A stretch of DNA of 64,000 nt from Ophiura sarsii (GCA_035610835.1 CM069443.1:88348690-88412689); one strand, 5' to 3'; numbered from the stretch's first letter, positions 1 through 11,441 are shown. The notes: generated by a model not told the origin, from the letters alone. Made by a program: numbers and translations.

Positions 1-925
1 AATGCATTTTTTTCTTCAATATTTCATTTTTTAAGCTTAACAAGATGGCTTCAGGACAGTTTTTCATTACCCTTTTAGTTCAAAAACTCCAAATGTTTTC
101 ATTGCCCTCAGTGAGGGTTACAAACAGGCGGGGACATAGGGTTCAAAGGGTTAACCACGTATTTAAACACGCCCTCCACGCCGGGGTGAAAAGAAAAATA
201 AGAGAATAGGAAGGGAAAAGACAGGATAAAAATGAAAAGAGAGAAAAATAGATAAACTAAAAGAAACTAAATTGACAGGATTATTAGGCGTCGATGCTTT
301 TTCTGTCCGTCTGTTAAACTTGAAAGGGAGAATAACACGTGTCATGTGACACACATTGAACCAATGAGTACGCCGGTAAAACCAATGTCTGAGGATAAAG
401 TTACGGTACTGTATAATGATGTTTTTAGGGTTGAAACTCAGTCAAAAGTATTAAGATTTGGTGTTAACACATGAGTTACTGGTGAGAAATTGCGACGTTG
501 AACTAAGAATAAACCTGCAATAAGTGTTCAAAAATATGCAAGGAAATGCGTTCTTTTCAACCGTGAATTTCAAAAAACTTCTGGCGTCGATAGTTAAATC
601 ATTTTATCAATATTTTTTCTTCTTCTTCAAAAACACCCCCCTTCACAAAATCCTGCGTACGCGCCTGTAAAGATCATTATTAGTATTTCGCGAGAAAAAA
701 AAATCATGGCCAAAAAAAAAATCATGTTTCACATGGTGCACTTTTTTTGAGACACCCTGTACAGGTCAAAATTACACATTTTAGAGCATATATACTGTGA
801 TGAGACTACCATTTTCTAGGCGTGTTTACAACCATTTTAATGAATTTTTAGGGTAAGTGTGACAATTGTTAAGTTAAATACAATGTATAAGCCTTGTAGA
901 ATTATACAGATGAATCTTTTAATAT
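1..925. other. Unannotated stretch with one transposon end
   Basis: No gene or complete element is recognised here. A purine-rich run lies near 180-270. A terminus of the type GACACCCTGTA at about 754-764 matches the right ends of the mariner-like elements seen elsewhere in the window (for example 14339-14350). Its partner end was not found, so it is either truncated or starts before the window. Confidence 0.4.
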
Positions 926-1239
926 TAGGCCAACAAAAAAAAAAGTTTGTTTGCCCAAACATGACCGACCCATAAAATCTCAAAAACCCTTGCTTTTTGT
1001 TTGCTCTTTTTTAAAAGATATTTCTTATAGTGAAAAATGTATGTTTTAAATTTTAAAAATATACAAACTGTCCTAGACTTCATTTATACCCATATCCTCC
1101 CTTGTAAACACCAAGGAGGTGAGAATTCAAGATTCTAGCAAAAACGGGAGATTGTCTGAGTGTTTGTACTACGGGTATTAATCGACTGACCGACCCACTT
1201 CTTTTTTCTTGTTTGGGCAAACAAACCCTTTTTTGCCTT
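926..1239. mobile_element. Foldback MITE, TAAGGCC-ended family (copy 1)
   Basis: Long imperfect terminal inverted repeats of about 45 bp. The left arm reads TTAGGCCAACA, then an A-run, then GTTTGTTTGCCCAAACA and a GACCGACCC block. The right arm (about 1181-1239) is the reverse complement of the same order. There is no transposase frame inside. Related ends occur at 4837, 7947, 8936-9092, 31101, 31865-32203, 48350-48410 and 53733-54150, so this is a dispersed non-autonomous family. The superfamily is not assigned because the TSDs are not clear. Confidence 0.75.
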
Positions 1240-2709
1240 GTCTCAGAGATAAGAGACTTATCTTTTGGTTGAAAATCGGCAAAATGTCCCAAGCCCGCTC
1301 TCTATGAAATATTGAAACGTAGTCCTGTTCCCAAATCTCGCCCTCTATAGAAATATCAAATTTATTTGTCACCCATCGGAAGACGGACTCCCATCCCATG
1401 ATGCGTTATGTATAAAAATTGAAGGCAGTACGTCACTAAATAGCACCCCCTCAAGCGGAATGCGCTTCTGTTCCGGAGCAGACTGCCTACTATACTACAC
1501 TGTCAATACCATCAATATGGTGAGAAATATGAACCATCAACTCAAACATTTGTCATTTACACTTTAAAACTTTCATGTAATTAAATGATTTTTTGGTTTT
1601 GTTCAAAAACCGCATGTATTGTCATATCTAATAGTCATGAAACGATAAGGATTTCTTTTGAATCAGGAAAGTTATAGCTAATCAAACTTAACATTGCTGG
1701 CAACCCCGTCCCAAACCTTTCAACGTTTAAAATTTTCATCTTGAATTTGAAATGTCATATCTAGTGTAGAAAGCCAATTAGATCATATTGAACATCAATT
1801 AATATTTGATTTGACAGCGATTAAAAGTATAGATGAAATGACGCACCACGGCACCAGGCAATAATAAATTACAAATTGTCTCATGAAGTGTTAACAATGC
1901 CATCAGAGAGAAACCAAGAGAAACACACTAATGTCATCTATAACATGCTATGCAATTTACATGTGTAACACAATCCCCAAAGAATCTGAATTTGATAGGT
2001 CCAGTCAGAGAAGTCAAGACGTGAAAATACCGTCTATTTGTTCGCCCCGGCCTGCCAGTATACCGAGATTTCAAGAAAACAAATAGAAATTGGGTCATTT
2101 ACAACTCACGATTGTGACGGATTGCCTGCATAAATTTTGATCATCTTAGGCTCATTTTGAAGGGGAAGTCCTATTAATTCAGGATATAATTTCCAATTAA
2201 AAAAACACATGATTTTTCAGTTGATAAAATATGCTTTTTCAATGCGATCGTAACATTGTAATTTTAATGACTTTTAGACGTCGTAACAAAAAAACTTTGT
2301 GCACAAGACATTTTCCTACGGTATTAAACTTTATCAAAAATACAATTATTTGTAATACATTTTTGGACAGGGGTCAGCGCAACGACTTTTATTCACCTAC
2401 AGTCAATCGTTATCACACATAAAAAAGCAGGTTTCCTTGCTTCCGATAAACCAGTGCAATTATACCAAATATTATCATCATCTTTGATAGCAAAATGCTC
2501 CCAAGGAAAAAATATCACTTTCATTCAAATGCAAAATTGTGAAAGGTTATAAGGTTCCCGACGTAAACTGTGAAACATCGTGGACAGAATGCAGTAAGAT
2601 ACTCTGGAAGTATCCGATTACATAATTTCATGGATGAAAACGTGCTGGGGTAAAAATATACACCATTTTCCAACACATAGAGCCTTAATTGGGTTTTTTA
2701 ACACTGAAA
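1240..2709. other. No feature recognised
   Basis: AT-rich sequence without a supportable gene. The short motif ACAGGGGTCAGCGC occurs at about 2368 and again at about 2956, in the same orientation on either side of the tRNA-like sequence; its meaning is unknown. Confidence 0.4.
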
Positions 2710-2788
2710 GGTATTCAGCGGGACTCGAACCGAGGCGGGGAGAATTCAATAGATTTCTAGTCCATAGTCTTAACCACTCGGCCCTGCC
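2710..2788 (-). tRNA. tRNA-Ser(AGA)-derived pseudogene or SINE head
   Basis: Read on the minus strand, this follows a tRNA-Ser layout: a GCCGAGTGGTTAAG D-arm (box A), an anticodon loop CTAGAAA giving anticodon AGA, a long variable arm, and GGTTCGAGTCC (box B). The acceptor arms do not pair and the T-stem is poor, so it is unlikely to be a functional tRNA. A decayed gene or the head of a tRNA-Ser-derived SINE fits better. A fragment repeating AGTCCATAG follows at about 2829. Confidence 0.6.
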
Positions 2789-4123
2789 TATACTCATTGA
2801 AGTGTCTATGTGTTCTCTAAAAGAGTTCTAGTCCATAGTTCTAAATTGTATATTAAATGTGAAAATGGTGTCGCTGCAGGTTTAGATTTGGAATCAATGT
2901 GAAAAGCAATAAATTGATGATCGTAAAAGGTTATTAATTTTAAGCTTTTAATGAGACAGGGGTCAGCGCCACAGGAAATATACCTTATTTTTTCAGTAAT
3001 GAACAAAATGTCTTCTTCAGAAAATAGCATTTTCCAGCAGAAACGTCCCTACAAACATGACTTTAGCATATACAAATAATTGATCAATATTTTATTGCTC
3101 CCCTTAGTGAAAATCACCTAGTCACATGCGTTGAACCACATTTAAATACCTTATCGTTGGCATTGTATAAGGCTGACATTTCGGCATATTGAATTGCACG
3201 AGATCGACATCGCCGTCGTATACACTCACTCAACGTTGGCAACTGACTGGGTCATTTCTGGATATGAAAATATCCTTTTTAGCTATTTCAATAACCATTA
3301 ACTCCTTCCATGCTGTGCTTCAGAGTGACATCACTCAATAGTTTTATTGAGTTATCTTCATAAACAGCACATTTTAAGTGGATTTAATCAAATGTCTACA
3401 TGATTTGAAACAAAATTATGTATGAGGCCAACTTTTGTTTGGTTGAAATGAATACGTTTGACCCTTGTTATATCTATGGAATTGTCTTCATAAAATTGAG
3501 CCATCCAGTCTCATGTCAAATGTAGCACTGGCTCGTGCCTCCCCAATCGCCCGAAACTATGACCATGTGAACATATGTAGCAGTGACTCTGCTCAACGCT
3601 GCGCTCATTTCGGCAGCTTACCTTTCAGGTTGCTGGGTGCCCGCCTGCTCGGGATCTATTCCTAGATTTAGTCAAATGAAATTATATTCACTATCCTAGT
3701 AAGCCTCAGGTGGCCTCAGGTGAAATATTATACACAAAATGCATACAGTGTTTGCTCAAGATGAAATACTTTCATAACATTTGTTTGAAAAATGTGATAT
3801 TGGAAAATGCTGATTTAATTTTAAGGAGCCCACTTACAGGTGATAATATAAAATTACAGCCAGGGTTAGAGGTTGGTTCTTCATAAAAGACCAATGTATG
3901 CTATTTGAGTAACAATGGATTCCACTCCCCAGGGTGTTCAGTGGTCATGTGACAATTTTCTATGTAAGTGGTCAACAGTTTCTATAAAATACCAGAAAAT
4001 CTGCATTGCAGATAAGCCAACAAAATGTTTTATAGTAAGCCTATATCCTCTGAGACATTGTTTCAATGGGAGCTTTTAAAAATGACACATAACACACAAA
4101 CAATGAGGATTAAAATGGAGGGC
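2789..4123. other. No feature recognised
   Basis: Ordinary AT-rich sequence. The short open frames here carry no recognisable domain and no credible codon bias. Confidence 0.4.
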
Positions 4124-4207
4124 ACTACAGGGGGGGGGGGCACTACAGGGGGACAGCGTTTACCCCCCAAATATTTGTTTCCCACACTTCCCCCCCTCCC
4201 CCCCCCA
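4124..4207. repeat. G-run and C-run low-complexity patch
   Basis: A run of ten G near 4131-4140 is preceded and followed by CACTACAGG, and a C-rich tract lies near 4191-4207. Simple-sequence DNA. Confidence 0.7.
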
Positions 4208-4220
4208 AAAAAATCAATTA

Positions 4221-4608
4221 GTTAAAATTAGAAAATCAAATGACAATTTTAGCATAAAAAGGATTTTTTTTTCTGCGCTGAGTGCACATTTTCTTACTGA
4301 ATTAGGTTAAATTAGACCAAATGTTGACAATTTAAGCATAAAACGGCTAAAGTTTGCGTGCAAGCGCGCATTTTCATACCAAATTAGTTAGTAAGTATTA
4401 GACCAATCTAGACAATTTAAGTGTAAAAGTGCACAAAAGATGTGCCGCTGAGGGCATGTATAGATACGACAACTCTTTGCCTATTAGACCTCAGTAAGCT
4501 ATGACCAAGGAGATATAGTAAACTCCGGGAGTCACAACAATTTTCTTACTGAACTAGGTTAAATTAGACCAAATGTTGACAATTTTAGCATAAAACGGCT
4601 AAAATTGT
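4221..4608. repeat. Diverged tandem repeat, four units
   Basis: A motif of the form GTTAAATTAGACCAAATG, then TTGACAATTTTAGCATAAAA and CGGCTAAA, recurs at about 4221, 4296, 4378 and 4542 with variable divergence. The first, second and fourth units are close. This suggests an old tandem or transposon-internal repeat. Confidence 0.6.
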
Positions 4609-4836
4609 TGCCTTTTCGTCTAATTACACAATTATTGTTATTGTACAGTATCATTGGTTAGTAGCTATACTCATATCCTATTTAGTGTGGCAGTGTTATC
4701 TGATTTAATAATTAGTGTCAAACTAACACTTTATAAAATGCTTTGTCAAAATGCCAGACCATAATGACATGATAGCTTGTCTAGTCAATGTCTCTTTGCA
4801 TTTGTTAAGCATCTGGATAGCACGAGCAGGTTCACT

Positions 4837-4905
4837 ATAAGGCGAAAAAATAAATTGTTTGCTTGCCCATAGATGCTATCAAAAAGTAAGCACGCCAAAT
4901 TTTGA
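4837..4905. mobile_element. TAAGGCC family, left-end fragment
   Basis: ATAAGGCGAAAAAATAAATT followed by GTTTGCTTGCCCATAGATG matches the left end of the foldback family at 926 and 7947. No right end was found. Confidence 0.5.
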
Positions 4906-5022
4906 ACCATGTCAGATCTTTTGGATGACCCATATTTGACCCAAAATAACCCACATAATACTCCATGCTCCACCACAGTATAGCACTCTGGGAACTTATA
5001 ACATAACCCAAACCCACCCCCA

Positions 5023-5041
5023 CCCCCCCCCCCCCCCCCCC
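5023..5041. repeat. Poly(C) run of 19
   Basis: Uninterrupted C tract preceded by CCCACCCCCA. One of several long C or G runs in the window. Confidence 0.9.
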
Positions 5042-5124
5042 TGAATAATACAAAATACTACTTGTGAGGCTATCTCCTCGCTCCTGTGTGGACGGTTTTC
5101 GATGATGTATATATATAGTGAGTG

Positions 5125-5295
5125 AGGTATACTGCACGAACGAGTAGCTGAGGGCCGTGGCTTAGTGGGTGGGACGACGGGCTGATGTCGGGAGGAAACC
5201 CGGATCGATTCTCGGCCGCAGCGATTTAGCGGTGTTTTCTGTTTGAAAATTGTGATCCCGGTTAAAAACCCTAAACCGGGGTTTAGATCCTGAGT
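5125..5295 (+). mobile_element. tRNA-derived SINE, family B (copy 1)
   Basis: The head has box-A-like TGGCTTAGTGG (about 5158) and box-B-like GGATCGATTCT (about 5202). The tail is AAAATTGTGATCCCGG followed by AACCCTAAACCGGGGT. The same order occurs in reverse at 32570-32735, including the upstream CGAACGAGTA, which supports a dispersed SINE family. The anticodon identity is not readable. Confidence 0.7.
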
Positions 5296-5639
5296 ATTTC
5301 AGTTATTCTGATCAAAAGTATTACTTTTGAGGATCGTTTTCTGAACACAATTTATTTCTAAAGCAACAACATTTTCAGTATTTTATTTACATTATGTTAA
5401 CTAATGGTAATTGGAAATTCAAGTCACAAAAATTACTGTTTCAGTTTGTATGCATGTGATTTGGTCATGACAGGTGTTTCATTATGCATGATGGATATAA
5501 TAACACATAGGTTTTGAATGCATCACAGGTTTATCACTAAGATAGGGTCATGTGTTTTAAGCTCGCCTCCTTTCGCGTTACACACAGATTTTGGCTTTCG
5601 CGACATGATTTTAACTTTACACATTAATATTTGCTTGTA
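5296..5639. other. No feature recognised
   Basis: AT-rich sequence with nothing supportable. Confidence 0.4.
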
Positions 5640-6300
5640 TACCCCCCTGAGGTAGTAAAAGTATACATTTTCTGAAGGGAAATTGCACGAGGAAACCAAA
5701 TATGCCATTAAAATTATAGTACGACCAAGAACTAAAATGGTATGATCAGAAATGTTCGGAAAATATCAGAGTTTTTTAATTTTTAATTTGAGATCCATAT
5801 ATTTGTTATACCTACCCCTATCATTATTTTTTTTACATATTTGAATTCCTCATGAAATTACCCATTAGATGATATATATTTGTCAAAGTTACTACGTCGG
5901 TATGGTAATTATACCGGCTAGTGAATATCTCCAATTTTTATTTTATATATTTTTAGAATTTTCAAAATTATTATTTTAAGGATGAACCCTTCCCAGATAT
6001 AAACTGCATTTCTGAATTCCTCTAGTTACAAGCTTTCCAAAAATGTATACTTTTGCTATCATAGGTTGAAAACTTTTTCTGTTATAGTCATTTTTATAAA
6101 TCTGGTAAATTGAGACTGATTATTCATGTTGACTGTGTAGCGAATAGGAAGAAAGCTGATGATCATTGTCTTATCCATAATTAATTAGTTGTTAATAATA
6201 GTTGACAAGTCTGTTGAACCACATACTTAAAGACTACTAAATATCCTTTGAAATGGGACCAAAATTGTGTTTTTAACATTAGGGGATGACTAGTTATTGT
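5640..6300. repeat. Unclassified dispersed repeat (copy 1)
   Basis: Colinear with 19630-20215 over several hundred bases at visibly reduced identity. Shared blocks in the same order include GAATTCCTCATGAAATTACC / GTGTTCCTCGTGAAATTACC, GAATTCCTCTA, AGCTTTCCAAAAATG and GCTATCAT. A weaker relative lies at about 37640-38100. No terminal repeats or coding frame were found. Confidence 0.6.
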
Positions 6301-6339
6301 AAAAAGAACAAAGCATAGGATTATCCCCATTGAGTTTGT

Positions 6340-6385
6340 ACAGGCGGCACCCCTTCTAGCGGCACCCCTTCCAGCACCACCCCTG
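6340..6385. repeat. Short GGCACCCCTTC tandem repeat
   Basis: About three 18-bp units of GCGGCACCCCTTCTA type. Confidence 0.6.
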
Positions 6386-6600
6386 GTCCCCAAACATCAA
6401 ACAGCTGTATCTCCCTTTCTGTATTAGCTATACCAATGCCATTTGGCAGGCAGATAGCTTGTTATGAGGGCTTTAAAATGATACCAAATTTGTTGAGATA
6501 GCTTTTGTGGTTTTAAAAATATTTGAGAAAAATGACAGCATAAAGCTAAAAAATGTAACGGCACCACCCTATTGGGAGGCGAGTTCATAACGCGTGACCA

Positions 6601-6720
6601 TAGAGGTTAAATAGACTTGGTATGGGGTCACATGAGGGGTCATATGGAGGTCAATCAAGGTCATATACGTGACTTTTAAAAAAAGGTTTTAAAAAAGGTG
6701 GTTTAAATTTTTTTTATTAA
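6601..6720. repeat. Dispersed repeat fragment shared with 8808-8850
   Basis: ATGGGGTCACATG, GGTCAATCAAGGTCATATA and a GTGACTT block recur at 8812-8850. A poly-A-rich hairpin of AAAAAAGGTT units follows. Confidence 0.5.
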
Positions 6721-7123
6721 AAAAAGGTTAAGCGGCCAGGACATGAAAAGTGTACTGTACTGTATAGTTATATATCAAATATATTGGCTAATAACCCAAT
6801 GTAACTTATCGCCTCCCCGCAATAGAATCGATCATTCCAATCGATATCTGCACAGAGCTTACAAAGAATTATTGCATGATCATTGACCTATTTACAGCAG
6901 CTGTGCGTGTAAATAGAAAACTTCATCACAGGGTATAGGGCCATACACAGGGTTGTCAAGAAGGGCGTGCCTGATTACACCTGTTCGTTTCTATATACTC
7001 AAAGTTTAAAGTTGTTACGTTTTGTGCAGAAAGATGGCCGGCGCATCACACAAACAACTTTACCAGGACAATTATAATGTTGTATCATACATAACACATG
7101 TGACTTTGTTTTGTGAGGGGTCG

Positions 7124-7663
7124 CGCTCGAACCCGGGGGAGTCAGTGAACATACCAAGCGGGTACACATGCGCGTCCAAGCACCTCTGAAATGGACCCTA
7201 AATGGCGTAAACCAGAACACTATTTTGATACCCCTAAATGGCGTAACACATACAAACCCTATACCCTAAATGGCGTTACCAAGTACACTCAATAATGCAC
7301 CCCTAAATGGCGTAATATAGTAATGCTCAAAATAATCTTAATTCATAATCATGTGACATTCATACAGATATGCATGATGTAGAATGCATGCAAAAAGGAG
7401 GGAAATATTGAAGATTTTTTTCATAATTTTGCATGTTTATTGAAAAGTCACACATAACAATTATCCCGGCAATTAGTACCCCTTAACGTCGATACCTCGA
7501 TGCTGTAATGGATACCCTAAAGTGCGATGCCCCCTAAAAAGTACCCTTTTTCAGAAAGACGTCGACGACGTCGTGTGGTGAAATATGGACCCTTTTCAAC
7601 GCTTTTTTTGGACGCGGATGCGTACCCGCTTGGTATGTTCACTGACCCCCCCGGGCGCTCGAA
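7124..7663. mobile_element. MITE with 8-bp TSD and ~45-bp inverted repeats
   Basis: The element spans 7132-7655 and is flanked by the exact 8-bp TSD CGCTCGAA (7124-7131 and 7656-7663). The inverted ends begin CCCGGGGG and continue through GTCAGTGAACATACCAAGCG and GCGTCCAA. The interior carries four near-identical CCTAAATGGCGTAA motifs at about 7196, 7232, 7265 and 7302, plus looser CCCCTTAACGTCG-type variants. There is no transposase. The TSD length suggests hAT or another 8-bp superfamily. Confidence 0.88.
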
Positions 7664-7946
7664 GTCCTTTTATTAAGAAACAGTAATTTGTGATCATGTA
7701 TAATTTCCCCTTTTCTACATTAACAACATCCAAGTACCATCAGTAATTATCAGGAAATCAGTCTCCTTCCTATATTAAACAAGTAGTCCCTGTATTCATG
7801 TTATTAGCAGGACATGAAGGATGTCAACCCGGGGATGTCAGGTTCTTATATTGATAAACTTATAGAATGGATATGTATCTTTTTAATGGTACCTAAATTA
7901 GGCCTACATAAACTCATTGTATTTTAGGAGAAATAAAACAGACTGG
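7664..7946. other. No feature recognised
   Basis: AT-rich spacer between two elements. Confidence 0.4.
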
Positions 7947-8060
7947 TAAGGCCCCCCCCCCAAAAAAAGAAGAAGTTTGCTTGCCCATAGATGTTCTCCA
8001 AAAGGTAGGGTGGGTCGGTCGGATTTTTAAATTTTTTTTCTTCAAAATTAGGTACCTGAA
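7947..8060. mobile_element. TAAGGCC family, left-end fragment
   Basis: TAAGGCC, then a C-run and an A-run, AAGTTTGCTTGCCCATAGAT and GGGTCGGTCGGA. The matching right end is absent. Confidence 0.6.
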
Positions 8061-8085
8061 TATCAGAAGAAGAAAAAAGTGCCAT

Positions 8086-8180
8086 AATTCTGTTATACCC
8101 TTCACACCAACATCGGTTAGTATGCGTCGTTCTTAAAAATCACACACTATGAATACCCCTGTGAAGGGTATAACAGAATT
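8086..8180. repeat. Inverted repeat with 22-bp arms
   Basis: AATTCTGTTATACCCTTCAC at 8086 is the reverse complement of the sequence ending at 8180. The spacer is about 50 bp. It could be a small foldback element or a hairpin. Confidence 0.8.
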
Positions 8181-8191
8181 ACACCAAAAAG

Positions 8192-8259
8192 GTTTTACAT
8201 TTCTTCATTGTCTGAGTCTAAAACAGTTTTACATTTCTTCATTGTCTGAGTCTAAAACA
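8192..8259. repeat. 34-bp tandem duplication
   Basis: Two identical units beginning GTTTTACATTTCTTC at 8192 and 8226. Confidence 0.9.
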
Positions 8260-8264
8260 GGACG

Positions 8265-8802
8265 ATAGATGTCAGGCGTGCGCAAAGGGGGGAGGGAATA
8301 TTCGGGGGAAACTTGCTGTCAGTTGGGGGAAACTACTGCCAGTCGGGGCTGGGCCGTCGCTAGAGGGGTTTTTTGTGTGGGGAGGGGGTGTAATCCAAAT
8401 AGACAAATAGTTGGCAAATTTGTACATGTAGTCGAAAAATGTATGCACCAGGTTGGTAAAAAAAAGCAAATTTTATAGAGAAAACTGATGAAAACTCTCA
8501 TAATTGTCCATTAGTTGTTGACTGTGGTGTCTTTTTGACTGTACGATTTTGTGACTGTGCGATTTTGCGACTGTGCAATTTTTTTTTTTTACTGTTCAAT
8601 TTTTTGTTACTGTGCGAAATTTTTTGAACCTACCCCCCCTTACGTGAAATTCTCGAGGTGATTGCCAACAAAATTGGGGCTACCTTTACTATTTGTTGGT
8701 ACATCGGGGGATTTGAGAAGAATCTGGGTCGGGGGAATTTCATTTATGGCTAGGTAGCCACCCCCCCACTCACAATATCCTGCGCATGCCAGTGATAGAT
8801 GT
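8265..8802. mobile_element. hAT-like MITE with 8-bp TSD ATAGATGT
   Basis: The element at 8273-8794 has ends CAGGCGTGCGCA and, reverse-complemented, CACTGGCATGCGCA. The 8-bp direct repeat ATAGATGT lies on both sides (8265-8272 and 8795-8802). The interior holds a stutter of GACTGTGCGATTTT-type units at about 8518-8625 and G/C-rich runs near each end. No transposase. Confidence 0.85.
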
Positions 8803-8935
8803 CCCATATGGGGTCACATGGGGGTCAATCAAGGTCATATACATGACTTGATTTTTTTTTTTTTTTACAAATAAAAATTGTAAAAAGATTTGTCTTTTCT
8901 TTTTTTCTTTCGCAAAAAAGAAGAAAAAAGTACAC

Positions 8936-9092
8936 GGTTGGGACTGTAATACACGGTCGGTCGGACCAGGGCAAGCAAAGATAGGGACTGTAATACACGG
9001 TCGGTCGGACCAGGGCAAGCAAAGATAGGGACTGTAATACACGGTCGGTCGGACCAGGGCAAACAAAGATTTTTGTTTCGATTTTTGCCTAA
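8936..9092. mobile_element. TAAGGCC family right end with triplicated 44-bp unit
   Basis: The sequence ends in TTTTTGCCTAA like the other right ends. The subterminal block GGGACTGTAATACACGG, TCGGTCGGACC, AGGGCAAGCAAAG is repeated three times at an exact 44-bp period (8940, 8984, 9028). The same subterminal block is single-copy at about 48357. Confidence 0.75.
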
Positions 9093-9552
9093 TGATGGAG
9101 AAATGTTTCATAACAACAACTTTTCCAAGGGATACAGGAATCATACTAACTTCTCTTATGATTTGTTTCCAACTTAGATGTTTTTTCAACAGTCTATTGA
9201 CACATATGGTACAATACTGGGTGCTTCTTTTGCCAAATTCAGATAATTATGCTAATAGGGAGTTTCAAACCCTGGAAAAGATGCTGAAATGTGTTGAAAC
9301 CAATGAACTGATTTGATTACAGGTGATGTATGAGGTGCCTTGTCTTTGACACTGATTGTACCTCAACTATTAAAAATTTGTCTTTTTATATGAATCTTGT
9401 AAACATTATTAGGATTTCTATTCAATTTGATTAGTTACAGGATAAAAATTGAAAAGAATAACATTTAGAGTGAAGTAGTAGCTCATACAGATATTGTATC
9501 CTATTGGTCCGTATATAAAGATCACTAGATATTAAAACATTTCCCTCCACTC
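9093..9552. other. No feature recognised
   Basis: AT-rich sequence; no supportable gene. Confidence 0.4.
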
Positions 9553-9706
9553 AATGTTCAATTAAAGCTGGGACGGTAAAGCAGACTCGTTGTGAGGGAG
9601 AAGTGGTGAACCCCCCACAGCAAAATGACAAGGAGGAGTCGGTCCCAAACGCCAAGGAAAGAGAGCTGAGCACTCTGTGCGCAAGCTTAGCTCGGCACCA
9701 CACTTC
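9553..9706 (+). mobile_element. SINE family A, 5'-truncated copy
   Basis: Matches the 3' half of the full-length SINE at 41275-41586: AGCAGACTCG, GAACCCCCCACAGC, CCCAAACGC, GAAAGAGAG and a C-T-C-G-G-C block in the same order. The tRNA-like head is missing, as expected for incomplete reverse transcription. Confidence 0.75.
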
Positions 9707-9789
9707 ACCTTTCCGCCCTATCACAGTGGGACACATATTAGTTGTATCAGGCAAGGATTTTACATCAATCCAACTGTATTGCATCCAAT

Positions 9790-10395
9790 CAAATTGAGTA
9801 TTTGATGGTAAGTTATATAATGTTTCACTTGAAATATTTCAGTAAAAAATACGAAGTAGTAAAAAGTAGTCAGTGTGTGTGATTCTATCAGTTGGCTTTT
9901 TTGGGTAAATTAGTGCAAAATTATATCGTCGTCGTGTGATGAAGTGTAAAACTGTAAAGTGTGTTAGCTTATAAGTTTAAGTTTAGTTAAAGGTATATTA
10001 TGTGATCTTTTTCAGGGGACACCCTCAATCCTCGAAAAAAAATTGGAAGCAGATTTTCTTGCAAATTTACTTTTCTGATCATAAATCATAAATATATTCC
10101 AAGTTACAGAGCGATACGATTCCTAATAACCTCAAAATCATAGTTTTAGAGTGAATTTGGAGTAAAATTTGAAAAATCTATTTTGAAACTAGGAATCGTA
10201 ACGATCTGTAACTTAGAAGATCTTTATGATTTATGATCAAAAATGCAAATCTGCAAGAAAATCTGCTTTCATAGTAAAAATCAATGATAGAGGGCGCTTC
10301 TTGGAAAAGATCACATAATATGCCTTTAATATAATTTTGAACTAATTTTTTACTGAAAGTAGTGAAACATTATACTTACTGTCAAATACTCAATC
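9790..10395. mobile_element. Foldback element split by a TTAA MITE
   Basis: The left arm (about 9793-9860) reads TTGAGTATTTGATGGTAAG, ATAATGTTTCAC and TTTCAGTAAAAAA. The right arm (about 10345-10392) is the reverse complement. The TTAA element at 9991-10325 sits between the arms, so this host repeat is older than the inserted one. Confidence 0.75.
9987..10329. mobile_element. TTAA-flanked MITE, family B (intact copy)
   Basis: The element at 9991-10325 is flanked by TTAA on both sides. Ends are AGGTATATTATGTGATCTTT and the reverse complement of an AGGCATATTATGTGATCTTT form. The arms are inverted over most of the element (about 140 bp each), including GTTACAGAGCGATACGATTCC. TTAA duplication is typical of piggyBac-like and Kolobok-like elements. 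Non-autonomous. Confidence 0.85.
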
Positions 10396-10897
10396 AACTC
10401 TCCAAAACCCCATTCGCTCAAGCAACACCGACACGTCCGCCATTTCGTTTCCAGTAATTTTGGTCACAACAAGGGTAATTTGTGACTGGCTAATTCTTAT
10501 CACGTGCTTCAAAGTTTATACAACTGTTGTTTAAAATTCCGTTTTCGCGGCAATTCAATTTTATATAATCGAATTACATTTTACACAACCTAGTATTTAC
10601 AGTGAAATAGGCTAGATAGATAGAGTATTTACACAATTGAATATGATTACACAACCTTGTTTAATAATTACACAGGGTTGTGTGAAAAATCTTTGTACAC
10701 AACGTTTTTTTACACATGAGAATAACAGTGATAGCCTCCCGCATTTCCATTTTGTTTTATTAAGGTTTCATCATTATACCCAAAACGGAGTGTAACAACA
10801 GGGTAAATTGTTTTGGTCATGCTCATTGGACCATGGTTTGACCATATGACCACCTTATATTCATAAAGCAGCCAGTGTTATGTATCAGTATTGTATA
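10396..10897. other. No feature recognised
   Basis: AT-rich. TACACAAC-type words recur at about 10560-10710 but not in a regular period. Confidence 0.4.
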
Positions 10898-11010
10898 GTA
10901 CTCGAGACCGGTCTCGAGTCCCTATTTTGAAGGACTCGGAGGTGAAGGACTCTGTCTCAGATTTGGACTCAGACACTAAGGACTCGGGAATTGTGCCCGA
11001 GTCCTATCCG
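10898..11010. mobile_element. GACTCG-rich transposon end with perfect palindrome
   Basis: The 20-bp perfect palindrome ACTCGAGACCGGTCTCGAGT lies at 10900-10919 and is followed by at least six GGACTCGG/GAGTCC words. The block resembles the subterminal regions of hAT-type elements and is comparable with 51830-51970 and 36090-36125. The other terminus was not found. Confidence 0.5.
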
Positions 11011-11441
11011 AGTCCAGTGAATAATCGCTTATTTTGTTTGCAGTTATTAAATACTTAAAATCTAGTCATCCATCTTCAATTATAGTTTAAAAATAATGTC
11101 ATAAATCATCATAAATACATTTGAACATTTACAAATATGCTGTTGAAAATACATATTGATAACCATTACAAGTATTAAAACACAATAAGTCTAGGGAACC
11201 TATAAATAATGCAAAGTGATAATAATCATTGCAATCGAAGGCTGTTTGTTCAACGTTAATGGTCTTTCGATGTTTTTGGTTTGCTGACAACATGTCTTTT
11301 TGATGTGACAGTACTGGTCACATATGTGACCTGGCACCACAAAATGAGCGTAAAGTCGCTGGGGCTGAATTTGAGTTATGGCCTGAAATAGTCAAGGGGA
11401 GGGCGAACATTTTCTAGCTAGAAATGTCTCGAAATTACCTT

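Noticed and set aside
2710..2788. Functional tRNA-Ser gene
   Set aside because: Acceptor stem does not pair and the T-stem is weak.
5160..5215. Hammerhead motif (CTGATG...GAAAC) in the SINE
   Set aside because: CTGATGT lacks the required CUGANGA and the region is better explained as a tRNA-like anticodon arm.
8770..9189. 139-codon minus-strand frame with internal repeats (CLPWSDRP)
   Set aside because: The repeated peptide is the 44-bp triplicated MITE block.
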